Assembly (NCBI GenBank): GCA_021797775.1
Contig: JAJZZC010000010.1
Span: 1-58,704 of the forward strand
From: Bacillota bacterium
GTDB taxonomy: Bacteria > Bacillota > Sulfobacillia > RBS10-35 > JAJYVN01
Direction of reading: 5' to 3'
Length of the DNA stretch: 58,704 nt
Below the pieces are notes generated by a model, which saw nothing but the letters and a program-made list of their open reading frames with translations, ran no database searches and was not told the DNA's origin. Both the position numbers and the translations under genes were made by a program. Of the stretch, positions 1 through 9,402 are shown piece by piece. How positions within the stretch are numbered: position 1 is the stretch's first letter; every line of letters begins with the position of its first letter.

Positions 1-717
1 CGCCCGACGGTGACCACTCGGGCGCACCCGTTGGGCCGAGGTGGTCGCGGCCAAAGCCCCGGGTTGACGGGCGCCGCCCCGGGGAGGTGGCTTCGGCGCC
101 TATCCCGGCCGACAGGTTGTGGAACCCGACCGCAGCCCGCCTCTGAGGCATCGCCCGTCCAGGGGGTCGTTGCAAAGGCCGGGCCGTTGCCGGATGCCCC
201 AACGCCCAGGGGGTGGGCTGCCTCCTCCCCACGGCGTGTGCGCCTCGGTCCCGACTTTGCCCCGCCGCCCTTGGCGGCCGCCCCGCCGCACCGCCGGGCG
301 GAGGATCCCAGCGCCCAGCGACGGCTTGGCGGAAGGCGGCCCGGCTCGCGCCGGCCCCAGGGTAGCGCGGCCCGCGGCGCGCAGGAACGGACGGGCGGTG
401 GAGGCTCTTTCCGGCGGAAGGCGGACGCCACGGCGGGGTGGCCGCCGTGGCGTCCTTCGACTCCCCGTCGATCGCGTCCACGGGCCCCGGCCGCGCCGCC
501 GGCTACGGGCCCGTCCCTTGCTTCCAACGTCAGCGCAGGCGCGTTCCGGCGGCGCCACCCCTCCATGGTCGGTGCGCCCGGGCCGGATGCCGCCGATGCG
601 CTGCGGCTGCTGGCCCCATCGCCGCCAGCCGCCTGCCCGCAAGAGCCGTCCTCCACAAGGACCCTGCCGGCGGCGCCCAGCAGCCGCTTCCCCCGAACGC
701 CCGGCCCCGGCCGCCCA
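1..717. other. gene-free GC-rich stretch
   Basis: I see no protein that I recognise in any frame. The open frames here are rich in Arg, Pro, Gly and Ala and overlap on both strands, as expected of chance frames at this GC content. No tRNA or clear terminator was found. Confidence 0.4.
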
Positions 718-1698
718 TCACTCCTGCACCGTGACGAAGCCCTCCTCCACCTGCCCGAACGGCCGCCCGTCCACGGTCAACTCGACCGCGTACCGCGCGC
801 GCCGTGCCGCCTTCCCACCCACGGTGAGGCGGAACGTCACGGTCCCCGTCCCGCGTGCCGCCACGGCGATGGCCGCCTCCCCCGGTTCGGCCCGCCACCC
901 GTTCGGTAGGGCCAGGCGGACGCGTGTCTCCGCGTCCCGGGGCAGGGGGTTGCGTGCGGTGACGCGGAGATGAACGGTGCCCCCTGGCGCCGGGAAGGCG
1001 TGGTACGGGTAAAGCTCCGCCGCCTGCCCGCCAGCGCCGAGGTCCACCTCGTGCAGCGGCAGCAGACGCGCGTGCAGGTCGTCGGTCTCCTGCGCGTGGG
1101 CCGCGAAGCGCGCGATAGCCGCCGGCCCGTCCTCGGCCGGCCCGTGGCCGGGCAGGATGCGGTCCGGGGCGAGACGGCGCCACAGTTCGACGGTCGCCGG
1201 GTAGTCCCCGAGGGCGAACTGGTTGGCGTAGACGTAGTTGTGTACAAACTGGTCGCCGATGGCCAGGCACCGCTTGCCGTCTACGCTGAACGCGATGCAC
1301 GCCGCGTAGCGGGTGTGTCCCGGTTGCGCGTACGGTGTGAGGGCGATGCCGCGCCAGAACACGGTCTCGCTGAGCGGCAGCACGCGGTCGACCGGGATGG
1401 GCTCGTACCACAGGCACTGGGTTTTGTAGGCGTGCGGGTGCTCCAGGACGTCGGCGAAGTTTGCGGGCGCCCAGAGCGCGGTGCCCGCGGCGTGCAGGCG
1501 CAAGCTGCCCTGGCACTGGTCGCGGTGGTGGTGGGTGTGCAGCACATGGGCTACACGGCGGACCCCGATCGCCTCGAGGTGGTCGGCGACCGCGCCGGTA
1601 CCGGAGTCGACCAGCACGGCCTCGTCGCTGCGGCGGATCGCGTAGACGTTGCAACAGTCGCGCCACAGGAAGAGGTCGTCTGCGAGTTGGCTCCACAT
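718..1698 (-). CDS. metallo-beta-lactamase-fold hydrolase with C-terminal beta domain
   Basis: This is a 326-residue MBL-fold protein, probably a cytoplasmic hydrolase of unknown substrate. The metal motif normally written HxHxDH reads H56-H-H58-R-D60-Q61, so the last His is replaced by Gln. Later fold motifs are present: PGHT near residue 131 and LPGHG near residue 195. From about residue 230 to the end there is an extra domain that reads like a beta-sandwich and has no metal motifs. The ATG at 1698 is preceded by AAGGGGG about 10 nt upstream, which supports this start. It is transcribed away from the next MBL-fold gene (2026-2850), so the two may share a regulatory gap. No signal peptide is visible. 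The family is secure; the substrate is unknown. Confidence 0.85.
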   Translation of the reverse strand: MWSQLADDLFLWRDCCNVYAIRRSDEAVLVDSGTGAVADHLEAIGVRRVAHVLHTHHHRDQCQGSLRLHAAGTALWAPANFADVLEHPHAYKTQCLWYEPIPVDRVLPLSETVFWRGIALTPYAQPGHTRYAACIAFSVDGKRCLAIGDQFVHNYVYANQFALGDYPATVELWRRLAPDRILPGHGPAEDGPAAIARFAAHAQETDDLHARLLPLHEVDLGAGGQAAELYPYHAFPAPGGTVHLRVTARNPLPRDAETRVRLALPNGWRAEPGEAAIAVAARGTGTVTFRLTVGGKAARRARYAVELTVDGRPFGQVEEGFVTVQE

Positions 1699-2025
1699 GG
1701 CGGGCACGCCCCCTTGGACGCAGCGTTCGCAGTGCGGACGCTCCGTCCTGCCGAGGGCGCGTTGGGGCCGGCCGGCGCGCGACCACGGGGATGCGGTTGG
1801 CCCCGAGGGCGTATACCACCGGCCCCGGGGGGGGGGGGCGGTTATGCGCGCGGGAGGGGCCGAAGCCGCGCTCGGCGCGCGGGTCCGGATCCCAGCCCCC
1901 GCATCCCCGGTTGCACGCTGCCGCGGCCTTCCCCTTGCGTCGCGCTTCGTGAGATGGAGACAGGAAATGCACCGTCGCGGACGGTATGGGCAGCCCTGCT
2001 GACCCACCCGCCGGGAGGGCTGATC

Positions 2026-2850
2026 ATGCGCATCCGCCTGTTGGGAACCGCCGCGGCCGAGGGCTGGCCCGCCCTGTTCTGCCGCTGCCCGCACTGCGCC
2101 CGCGCGCGGGCGGCCGGTGGCCGCAACGTCCGTACACGTGCGGCGGCCAACGTCGACGGGGTCTACCAGTTCGACTTCGGGCCCGACGTCTACCATCATA
2201 TGCTGCAGGGCAACGACCTGTCGGCGGTGGTGCATCTGATCATGACGCACTCGCATGCCGACCACCTGCAGCCCTCGGACCTGGCGATGCGGCAACCGCC
2301 CTTCGCCCACGGGGTGTCCGGCCCGCTCCACATCTACGGCAACGATCGTGTCCTCGCCCGGATCCGGGGTCCGCACGGCGACGCGGAGCACCCCGGCTTG
2401 GAGTTCCATCTGCTGGAGCCCTTCACGGAGGTGGGCGTCGCGGATGCTACCCTCGTGCCGCTGCTCGCCGACCACGACCCGGCGGAGCGCTGCCTCATTC
2501 ACCTGTTCGGGCGCGGCGGGCGCTGGCTGCTCTACGGGCACGACACCGGCTACTTCCCGGAGGAAACCTGGGCGGCGATTGCGCGCTGGGCGGCGGGGGG
2601 CGCGCGGCTGCATGCGGCGCTGCTCGACTGCACGGCCGGCCCGCTGGCGACCCGCCGCGGGCACATGGGCCTGCAGGCGTGCGCCGAGGTGCGCGAGCGC
2701 CTCTTGGGCATGGGGGCCGCCGACGCTGCGAGCCGCTTCGTGGTGACCCACTTCTCGCACAACGGCGGATGGATGTACGACGAGATGGTGCCGCATGCGG
2801 AGCCGCTCGGCTTCGCCGTGGCGTACGACGGCATGGAGTGGGACGCCTGA
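2026..2850 (+). CDS. PhnP-like metallo-beta-lactamase-fold hydrolase
   Basis: This 274-residue cytoplasmic hydrolase belongs to the MBL superfamily. The full dinuclear metal motif is present (H75-S-H77-A-D79-H80), with later ligands in the GHDTGY and THFSHNGG segments. Near the N-terminus a C19-R-C21-P-H-C24 cluster resembles the structural zinc site of PhnP phosphodiesterases. A cyclic phosphodiester or similar phosphoester substrate is therefore plausible but not proven. No other phn gene is nearby, so a role in phosphonate breakdown is not supported by context. The ATG at 2026 follows GGGAGGG at a normal distance, and the frame upstream of it looks non-coding. It is divergent from the gene at 718-1698. 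Confidence 0.85.
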   Translation: MRIRLLGTAAAEGWPALFCRCPHCARARAAGGRNVRTRAAANVDGVYQFDFGPDVYHHMLQGNDLSAVVHLIMTHSHADHLQPSDLAMRQPPFAHGVSGPLHIYGNDRVLARIRGPHGDAEHPGLEFHLLEPFTEVGVADATLVPLLADHDPAERCLIHLFGRGGRWLLYGHDTGYFPEETWAAIARWAAGGARLHAALLDCTAGPLATRRGHMGLQACAEVRERLLGMGAADAASRFVVTHFSHNGGWMYDEMVPHAEPLGFAVAYDGMEWDA

Positions 2851-3467
2851 ACAGATGGTCCGCGCGCGGCGCCCGGCCCTCCCGCCGGCCCCGCGGGGGC
2901 AGGGGAGGGGATCGCCCAAGCGCGGCGCCGCGGCGTTGGCCGGGTGCTCGCGGTCAACGTGGGGCGAGCTACGCGACCGCCCCAACCCGGGGGCGACGGT
3001 GGCCCTGGCGAACCGCTATCTGCGCGCGGGCCGTGCCGACCCGGGGCGGCGGCGGCTGACCGCAGCGGCGGGGAGGCCGCCCGTGTGGCTTGAGGCAGGG
3101 CTGTGCGGGCACGTTGTCGCGGCGAGAAGCAGGCACGGCTGCCCGTCCCCGCCCGGCGGCGGCGGTACGCTGAAGCGGCGCCGCGGATGCCCATGGGCCA
3201 CGTGGGTCGCTCGCGTGGGCGGTTTGCCGGGCGGTCCGCCGGGGCCCTTGCAAGGGCCCCGGCGGACCACGGGGCGTACGCTTCGCTTGGCCGCCGGTGC
3301 TGGTGCGGGCAGGTGGCGCCGCCGAGGCGGAGACGGCGTGGCCCTTCCGGCGTTTGCCGGTCACGACGCTTGCGGCGGGTCGGCCGGCGCAGGCGGGTCC
3401 CCCAAACCCGGCGAAGGTGCGGCAGCGCGTGCGGCAGGTCCACGAGCACCCAGGGGGGTTGAGGTCC
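2851..3467. other. intergenic region holding a long palindrome
   Basis: No convincing gene is seen. The stretch holds the perfect palindrome listed separately at 3233-3268, and otherwise only GC-rich chance frames. Confidence 0.4.
3233..3268. repeat. perfect 36-bp palindrome (18-bp arms, no spacer)
   Basis: The left arm, GGTCCGCCGGGGCCCTTG, is followed directly by its exact reverse complement. In RNA this would form a very stable hairpin. There is no T-run on either side, so it is not a typical intrinsic terminator. It lies about 380 bp after the PhnP-like gene and 200 bp before the small gene at 3468. Confidence 0.9.
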
Positions 3468-3737
3468 GTGCGGTCCACACGCCCCAATGCGCCGTCAAGG
3501 GACCCGCGCGACGAGGCGCATGGTGCGCGGCTGGCCTTGGTGCGCTTGGAGCGCGCCCAGGACACGCTGCGCGGCCTGATCGCGGATGTGGAAGAGGCCC
3601 AGGCGCTGGCCAACCCGGGCGAGCCTGACACCAAGCTCTCCACGGTGCTCGACCAGTTGCTGGTCGCCCGGCACAAACTCGACCTGTACGTCCAGGCCTT
3701 CCAGCGCGAGCGCGCCGGCGCCCTGCGGCCATTCTGA
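3468..3737 (+). CDS. small helical protein, possibly Spo0E-like
   Basis: This is a candidate 89-residue protein. The GTG start at 3468 follows a GGGGGG tract at about 9 nt. The C-terminal 65 residues are predicted to form two helices. The second helix, with the pattern A-R-H-K-L-D-L-Y-V-Q-A-F, can be aligned to the S-Q-E-L-D signature helix of Spo0E-type aspartyl-phosphate phosphatases. Those dephosphorylate Spo0A~P in spore formers. Ser and Gln of the signature are replaced, so activity is doubtful and the assignment is tentative. The N-terminal 25 residues are Arg/Pro-rich and could be non-coding if the true start is further downstream. It lies 165 bp before the PHP phosphatase gene on the same strand. 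Confidence 0.45.
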   Translation: MRSTRPNAPSRDPRDEAHGARLALVRLERAQDTLRGLIADVEEAQALANPGEPDTKLSTVLDQLLVARHKLDLYVQAFQRERAGALRPF

Positions 3738-3902
3738 CCGGGCGCTTGGGGGCGTATGCGGACGGCGCCCGACGGCTTGCGGTCTTCACCCTGGGAGGGG
3801 CGGCAGGACCCTCTGCCCCCGTGTCCAAACCGACAACCCGGGTGGGTACCTGTCCCTAGCGGCGGTGTCCCTGGACGGCTGACGGGAGGGTGGGGGGCGG
3901 CG

Positions 3903-4715
3903 ATGCGGGTGGATTACCACACCCACCACTATCGGTGCGGGCACGCCGAAGGGGAGATGGCTGACTACGCCGAAGCGGCGATCGCCGTCGGCTTCGATGA
4001 GATCGGTCTCTCCGACCACAGCCCGATCTACCATCTGGGCGACGATCCGCAAGCGCGTCCCCAGACCGCCATGTCGCAGCACGAGCTCCCGCGCTACATG
4101 CGCGCCATGGAGGAGGTCCGCGGCACCTACGCTGGCCGGATCACCGTGCGGCTCGGCGTGGAGTCGGACTACATCGCGGGGTGGGATGCGCACTATCGGG
4201 GCCTTTGGGCCGGCTACCCTCTGGACTACGCCATCGGCTCAGTGCACTGGCTGTTCGGCGACTGGAGCATCTTTTCCCGGCACCTGCCCGCTGGCCGCAC
4301 CGTCGACGAGGTCTATGCCGAGTACCTGCGTTGCACCATCGGCGCGGCGCGGAGCGGGGCGTACGACATCATCGGTCACCTCGACTGCATCAAGACCAAC
4401 GGCTGGCTGCCCGCGCGCTGGCGCACCCCGCTGCTGGAGGAGACCGTCGCCGCCCTGGCCGAGGGAGGTGTGGCGATCGAGCTCAACGTCTCGGGCTGGC
4501 GCAAACCCGTCGCCGACTGCTATCCGGGACCGGAACTGCTGACGCTGTGCCAGCGGGCCGGGGTGCCCGTGACCTTCGGATCCGACGCCCACCGCCCGGA
4601 GCAGGTGGGCTTCCAATGGCAACGGGCGGTCGCTCTGCTCCGCGCGGTCGGCTATGGCGAGATCGCCACCTTCCGTGGCCGTCAGCGGGTCATGGTGCCC
4701 TTGGAAGACGGGTAG
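3903..4715 (+). CDS. PHP-domain phosphatase, histidinol-phosphatase type
   Basis: The product is a 270-residue PHP-fold metal-dependent phosphoesterase resembling the HisK/HisJ histidinol-phosphatases, which remove phosphate from histidinol phosphate in histidine synthesis. Metal-binding motifs are visible: D4-Y-H6-T-H8 at the N-terminus, SDHSP near residue 40, GSVHW near residue 110, GHLD near residue 157 and GSDAH near residue 225. The length is normal for the family. ATG 3903 is preceded by a GGGAGGGTGGGG tract. No other his genes are in the window, so the substrate rests on family resemblance only; other phosphoesters are possible. Confidence 0.85.
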   Translation: MRVDYHTHHYRCGHAEGEMADYAEAAIAVGFDEIGLSDHSPIYHLGDDPQARPQTAMSQHELPRYMRAMEEVRGTYAGRITVRLGVESDYIAGWDAHYRGLWAGYPLDYAIGSVHWLFGDWSIFSRHLPAGRTVDEVYAEYLRCTIGAARSGAYDIIGHLDCIKTNGWLPARWRTPLLEETVAALAEGGVAIELNVSGWRKPVADCYPGPELLTLCQRAGVPVTFGSDAHRPEQVGFQWQRAVALLRAVGYGEIATFRGRQRVMVPLEDG

Positions 4716-5335
4716 GTGGGCGTCGAGGCGTCCGGCGGGCTGGCGGCGGCGCGGCCGCGCGCGCTCGTGGCCCGGCCTGCTGACCGCTAGCGTCCTGCCC
4801 CTGGAAGGGGACAGAGCGGGTCGCTCGGGAAGGGGCGCTGGCGCTTGGCGCGTAAGGGGCCGGTGCTTCACGTGGGCGCGGATAGCAAAGGAGGGTGTGC
4901 CAAAGCTGACCCGGGCCCGAGCGAGCCCGGCCCGGCAAGAGCCAAAGCGACGTGCCCCAGAACGCCCCGGACCGAGCCGCGGGGTGGGGGACCCCCGCGT
5001 CCGGCGCGTCGCGGCCCCCTCGCGGCCGCATGGGTCGTCGGGACAGGATGGAGGCGCGGGCGGCGCACCCGGGAAGGGCGGCTTGGCCGTTGCCCGGATG
5101 GTGACGCGGGGTGGCGCGGCGCAGGGGCGTTCCTGCAGCGGGTGGCTGCCCTGCTCGCGCCAGCTGGCCGCTCGCTGGCGTGGCGGGTCTTTGAGCCGCG
5201 GCAGCGAGCGGCTCCGTGACGGCACTCTGCGCGGTCGCGGCAGGTTCCGCCCGGGGCGCGCCCGGGGCGTGTCGGCGAGGGGCCCCCGGTCTCGGCCGCG
5301 AGGTCGCCTGAGGCGGAGCGGGACGGTGCGGTGCC
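4716..5335. other. 620-bp intergenic stretch
   Basis: No recognisable gene, RNA or terminator. It separates the PHP phosphatase gene from the membrane glycosyltransferase gene on the same strand. Confidence 0.4.
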
Positions 5336-7231
5336 ATGCGCCTGGATCCGGACGCTACCCCCAGAGGCCTGAATCACCCTGCCGCTACTGCGCCGGGTGG
5401 GGTGGCGGCGCGCCGCGAGGCTGTCCTCGGCCTCGCCGCGGCGGTCCTGGGGGCGGCCTTTTGGCTGGCCTTCGTCGCCTGGCAGGGCTTCCGCCTCTCC
5501 CCAGACAGCATGTCCTACGCCGCCCTTGCACGCGGGTTCGCCACCGGACAGCCCTTCAGTAGCACGATCTACTGGCGCGGCAGCGTGCCGGGCGGGCTGC
5601 AGGGCAACTGGCCGCCCCTTTACCCCATGACCATCGCCTTGGCGCACGCCTTTGGCCTGTCCTACCCCTGGGCCGAGTTCGTGCTGAGCGGGCTAGGCGC
5701 CGCCCTGGCCTGCGGTTTCGGCGCGGCCGCGCTCCACCGCGCCACGGGGGCGCTGCCGCTGGCCGCCCTTGTGTTGCTCGCCTCCTTCTATGACCTGCTC
5801 TATGTGGCCGGCTGGGGCTGGTCGGAACCCGGCTTCGACGCGCTGCTCTCCATCCTCTTCTGGCTCTGCGCGCGGGCGGCCCGCGCCACGTTGGCGCCCG
5901 CGGGCGTGGGTGTGGGCCTTGACGGGGACCGGGGAGGGGCGGGCGCCCGGCGCGGGGGGCCGCGCGGTGCCGCCGCTGCCCCGTTTCACCCTGTGCCCCA
6001 CCCCCTGCGCCTGCTCTTCTGGTGCGGCTTCGTCGGCGGGCTCGCTTACTTGCAGCGCTACGCGGCGGCTCCGTTCATCGTCGGCGTGGGGGGGTTCGCC
6101 GCGGCGCTCGGGCTGCTGGCGCCCGCGGCTGGCGATCCGCCGGTGACGCGCGGGGCCCGCGCCCTGGCGGCCGCTGCGGGTGGGGTCGCCGTGTCCGCGT
6201 TGCCGTGGACCTTGGCGGACCTGGCCGCCACGGGACACCTCGGTACGGCGTACCTGCGCGTGGGCGCCGGGTGGGCGGGGGCGTGGACCATGACGCGCCG
6301 GGCGGTCCGCGCCGCGCTGCGCGATTGGGTGCATCCCGGCCTGCCCGCCGCGCCCGCCGGCCGCGCCGTGGAAGACCACCTGCTGCTGGCGACGGCGGCC
6401 TGCGTGGCACTGGGGCTGCTGTTGGCGGCCGCGCCGCGGCGCTGGCTGGCTGCCGTCGCGGCGCGGCGCGTGCGTCAGGGGGGGGCCCGTTCGGCGGCGG
6501 CCCCGGCGCTGGGCCGGCAGCGTGCTCCCTCCAAGGCCCCCCACGGCGCGTCTCCGCCCGCCGTGGCCGTGGCGGGCCTGCTCGTCTTCTGCGCGGCGGG
6601 GTATGCCGTCTTCCTTGCCGCCGTGCGCGCCCGCTACTTCTTCGACCCGATCGACCTGCGCCTGATCGCCCCCGGCGTCTGGACGGCGCTCCTGGCCGTG
6701 TTGCTGTTGGTATCCGTCCTGCCCGCGGCTGCACGCGAACTGGCCGCGGTGCCGCTCGCGGCCGTGCTGCTGCTCCACGGAGCCCAGATGGCCCGGCTCG
6801 CCTGGCGCAGCCCGCAGGTCGCCTCGTCGCTGGACGCCCCGCTATGCGTGCCCGGGCCCACCGGGGACTGCTCCCTCTTCGCCTGGCTGCACGGACACCT
6901 CGACGCCCGGGACCTGCTGGTCACCAACGCGCCCTTCACCATCAACCTGGCGCTCAGCCTGCCGGTCCAGCAGGTGTCCACGTACCCGTACGACCCGTAT
7001 ACGACGCCGGCGGCGCTCCGGCGCTGGACCGGCCGCTGGCTGCGCGCGCACACGGGCGGTGGGGTCTATGTCGTCGTGGACACCGCCGCGGGCCCGGTGG
7101 ATGTCGGGGGGTATGGAGGCTTCTTCGTGCGGTTCGCCACGGTGTCCGCCGCGGACCTGGGCGCGGGATGGCGGGCGGGGGTGGTGGCCTCCGGGCCCGC
7201 CTGGCGCGTGCTGCAGGTGGCCCCACCCTGA
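5336..7231 (+). CDS. multi-pass membrane glycosyltransferase (GT-C type)
   Basis: This 631-residue integral membrane protein has about ten hydrophobic segments. An N-terminal anchor (residues 28-48) is followed by a loop reading L-S-P-D-S-M-S-Y, the place where GT-C enzymes of the ArnT/PMT type carry their catalytic Asp. A hydrophilic Gly/Arg/Pro insert lies near residues 190-220. The C-terminal 150 residues look extracytoplasmic (CVPGPTGDCSLFAWL, with paired Cys). Such enzymes transfer sugars from polyprenyl phosphate carriers outside the membrane. The acceptor cannot be inferred. ATG 5336 has only a weak ribosome binding site. It is convergent with the sulfatase gene across 250 bp. Confidence 0.75.
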   Translation: MRLDPDATPRGLNHPAATAPGGVAARREAVLGLAAAVLGAAFWLAFVAWQGFRLSPDSMSYAALARGFATGQPFSSTIYWRGSVPGGLQGNWPPLYPMTIALAHAFGLSYPWAEFVLSGLGAALACGFGAAALHRATGALPLAALVLLASFYDLLYVAGWGWSEPGFDALLSILFWLCARAARATLAPAGVGVGLDGDRGGAGARRGGPRGAAAAPFHPVPHPLRLLFWCGFVGGLAYLQRYAAAPFIVGVGGFAAALGLLAPAAGDPPVTRGARALAAAAGGVAVSALPWTLADLAATGHLGTAYLRVGAGWAGAWTMTRRAVRAALRDWVHPGLPAAPAGRAVEDHLLLATAACVALGLLLAAAPRRWLAAVAARRVRQGGARSAAAPALGRQRAPSKAPHGASPPAVAVAGLLVFCAAGYAVFLAAVRARYFFDPIDLRLIAPGVWTALLAVLLLVSVLPAAARELAAVPLAAVLLLHGAQMARLAWRSPQVASSLDAPLCVPGPTGDCSLFAWLHGHLDARDLLVTNAPFTINLALSLPVQQVSTYPYDPYTTPAALRRWTGRWLRAHTGGGVYVVVDTAAGPVDVGGYGGFFVRFATVSAADLGAGWRAGVVASGPAWRVLQVAPP

Positions 7232-7484
7232 AGGCCGTGCGTGCGGCCAAGCGGTGGCGCGGGCCGTCTCCTGCCCGTAGAGCGAGTTGCCCGGGGTTCC
7301 GCGTGAGTGGGACTCACGGCGTCCGCGATCCCATGATGCCTGCGCCAAGGGGCCCGGCGAGCCATAGGGGCTGAAGGCTGCCGAGTCGTAGGAGGTGCCC
7401 GGACCGCGGCCCTTTGCCCCGGAACTCCGGCATGCTCCGAAATCAGTGGCCGACATGACCGAAATCTGCACCCGTTCCGGCGCA

Positions 7485-9083
7485 TCATCCCCGCACCGTG
7501 AAGACGACCGCGCGCTCCTCGCTATCCGCGTATCCGATCCGCGCTGCCCGCGCCCGTATGGCGGTGATACCCGGCGGTAGCCGCAGCGGTTCGGTGTAGA
7601 GGTGCCAGCGGGCCTCGGCACCAGGGTCGCAGGTGTAGGCGATGGTGGCTCCCTGCGTTGCGCTGTAGAGCAGCAGGAGCGCGGGCGCGCGCAGGGCGCC
7701 GCCGTCCGCTGCCGGCTCCAGGCCGGGATGCCCCTCCGCCACGGAAACAAACACCGGCGCGGCCGTCCGGGGCTGCACGCCGCCAGGCCACATCCGGGCC
7801 GCCATCTGGGCCTCGGGGATCTCGCCCATGTCCCCGTATGCCTCCCGCCACTGGGCGAGGGCGTCACGCATCCGCTGCAGCGTGGGGCGGTGCGCCGGAT
7901 CTCCGGCGAGGTTGTGCAGTTCGTGGGGGTCCGTGACGGTGTCGTAGAGTTCCTCCGGCGCGCGGCGCGGCGCGAAGAGCGCGCGGGCCGCCCCGTCCAG
8001 CCGGTCCGCGGCGTGGAGCCGCCACATCTCCTGCAGTACGGGATGGCGGTGGCGGTACGCGTTCCACAGCATGTAGGGGAGTTCGGGGTGCGCGTTGCGC
8101 AGGTACTTGTAGCGCCGGTCGCGGGCAGCGCGCACCATGTCGTACATCTCGTCATGCCGGTCGCGCGCGGCGAAGACGTACTCCCGCGCTCGTGCCGCGG
8201 GGCCGAGAAACGGCTGGCCCTGCAGGTGGCACGGCAGCGGTATCCCCGCCAGGGACAGGACCGTCGGCCCCAGGTCGATCATGCTCACCAGATCGTGGCC
8301 CACCTCACCGGGCTGCAGGACCCCGGGCCAGCGCACGATCAGCGGCACACGGATGCCGGAGTCGTACAGCCAGCTCTTGCCGCGCGGCAACCCCTCCCCG
8401 TGGTCACTCCAGAGGAGTACCACCGTGTCCCGGGCGAGGCCGTCTTCCTCCAGCTGGGCAAGGATCTCGCCCACGCGGCCGTCGGCCGCGGCCAGGTTGT
8501 CGTAGTGGCGGGCCAGCGCCCGCCGCGTCCGAGGCGTATCGGGCAGGTACGGGGGCAGGGTCACGCTGGCGGGATCGGTGACGACGGGCCGGTCACCCTC
8601 CCACATGCCGCTTTCGTGCGTCATGTCGATGTTGAACACGGCGAAGAACGGCTGGCCGGGCGCGCGCTGGCGCCAGTGCGCCCCACGCCCGCATGCGTCC
8701 CAGGCGGTAAAGGGCGGCGGGAACTGGTAGTCGGTCTTGGCGTTGTTCGTGCAGTAGTACCCGGCCATGCGCAGGTACTCGGGGATGGTCTTCACGTAGG
8801 GCGGCGGGACGGCGGCATAGGGGGTCGGGAGGTCCGGGACGTCCGCGCGGGTGGTGGAGGTCCGGTGATGGTGCGCGCCGATCGCCGTCGCGTACATCCC
8901 GGTGATGACCGCGCAGCGGCTGGGCGAGCACACCGCCGCGGTCGAGAAGGCGAGCGGGTAACGCCGGCCCGCGGCGGCCAGGCCGTCGATGTGAGGCGTG
9001 CGCGCGACGGGGTCGCCGTAGCAGCCGAGGCGCGGGCTGGTGTCCTCCAAGGTGATCCAGAGCACGTGCGGGCGCGTGGGCAT
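7485..9083 (-). CDS. sulfatase (formylglycine type) with chitobiase-like C-terminal domain
   Basis: The product is 532 residues long. It belongs to the alkaline-phosphatase-fold sulfatases, which cleave sulfate esters. The activation motif C52-S-P-S-R lets Cys52 be converted to formylglycine. The N-terminal metal residues are atypical, with E13-D14 in place of the usual DD. A WSDHGEGLP segment near residue 220 carries the second metal site. Residues from about 440 to the end form an extra domain of the chitobiase/hexosaminidase C-terminal type (pattern ending in LYTEPLRLPPG and ARIGYADSE), often found on secreted carbohydrate enzymes. No signal peptide is seen at the chosen ATG, which follows AAGGAGG at about 10 nt. 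No anaerobic or FGE-type activator gene lies in the window. Confidence 0.87.
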   Translation of the reverse strand: MPTRPHVLWITLEDTSPRLGCYGDPVARTPHIDGLAAAGRRYPLAFSTAAVCSPSRCAVITGMYATAIGAHHHRTSTTRADVPDLPTPYAAVPPPYVKTIPEYLRMAGYYCTNNAKTDYQFPPPFTAWDACGRGAHWRQRAPGQPFFAVFNIDMTHESGMWEGDRPVVTDPASVTLPPYLPDTPRTRRALARHYDNLAAADGRVGEILAQLEEDGLARDTVVLLWSDHGEGLPRGKSWLYDSGIRVPLIVRWPGVLQPGEVGHDLVSMIDLGPTVLSLAGIPLPCHLQGQPFLGPAARAREYVFAARDRHDEMYDMVRAARDRRYKYLRNAHPELPYMLWNAYRHRHPVLQEMWRLHAADRLDGAARALFAPRRAPEELYDTVTDPHELHNLAGDPAHRPTLQRMRDALAQWREAYGDMGEIPEAQMAARMWPGGVQPRTAAPVFVSVAEGHPGLEPAADGGALRAPALLLLYSATQGATIAYTCDPGAEARWHLYTEPLRLPPGITAIRARAARIGYADSEERAVVFTVRG

Positions 9084-9402
9084 GGGCGCTGCCGCCTCCT
9101 TGGGGGCCGGTGTGGCGGAGAGGACGGGCCATTCGGCGGCGCTGCGGCGGGTCCTGGCACCCGGCGGAGGGGCAGGGCGCCCCGACCGTCCCGCTCGGAC
9201 CAGGCGTCGACGGCGAGCCAGCCGCCAGGCATCATGTTGAGCAGTTGTGCAAGGCGTTGACGCCGGCCGAACTACGGCAGACGGGGCCAGCGCCCGGCGG
9301 GCGGACAGCCTAGCCGTCCCTCCGCCATGCACCGGCGCGCCACGAGACGAAGTTCGTCGTCGACGGGCAGATCGGCACGCCAGATCCCGCGCGCTTGGCA
9401 CA
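9084..9402. other. intergenic stretch before the transposon island
   Basis: This is the upstream region of the sulfatase gene, running into the lower-GC mobile-element island. No gene was recognised. Confidence 0.35.

Noticed and set aside
10-973. Long open frames on both strands at the window start
   Set aside because: They overlap each other, are Arg/Pro/Gly/Ala-rich and contain no recognisable motif; chance frames at about 72% GC.
1827-1838. 12-G run upstream of the first MBL gene
   Set aside because: Noted, but short G runs are common here and this one is not near a promoter that I can identify.
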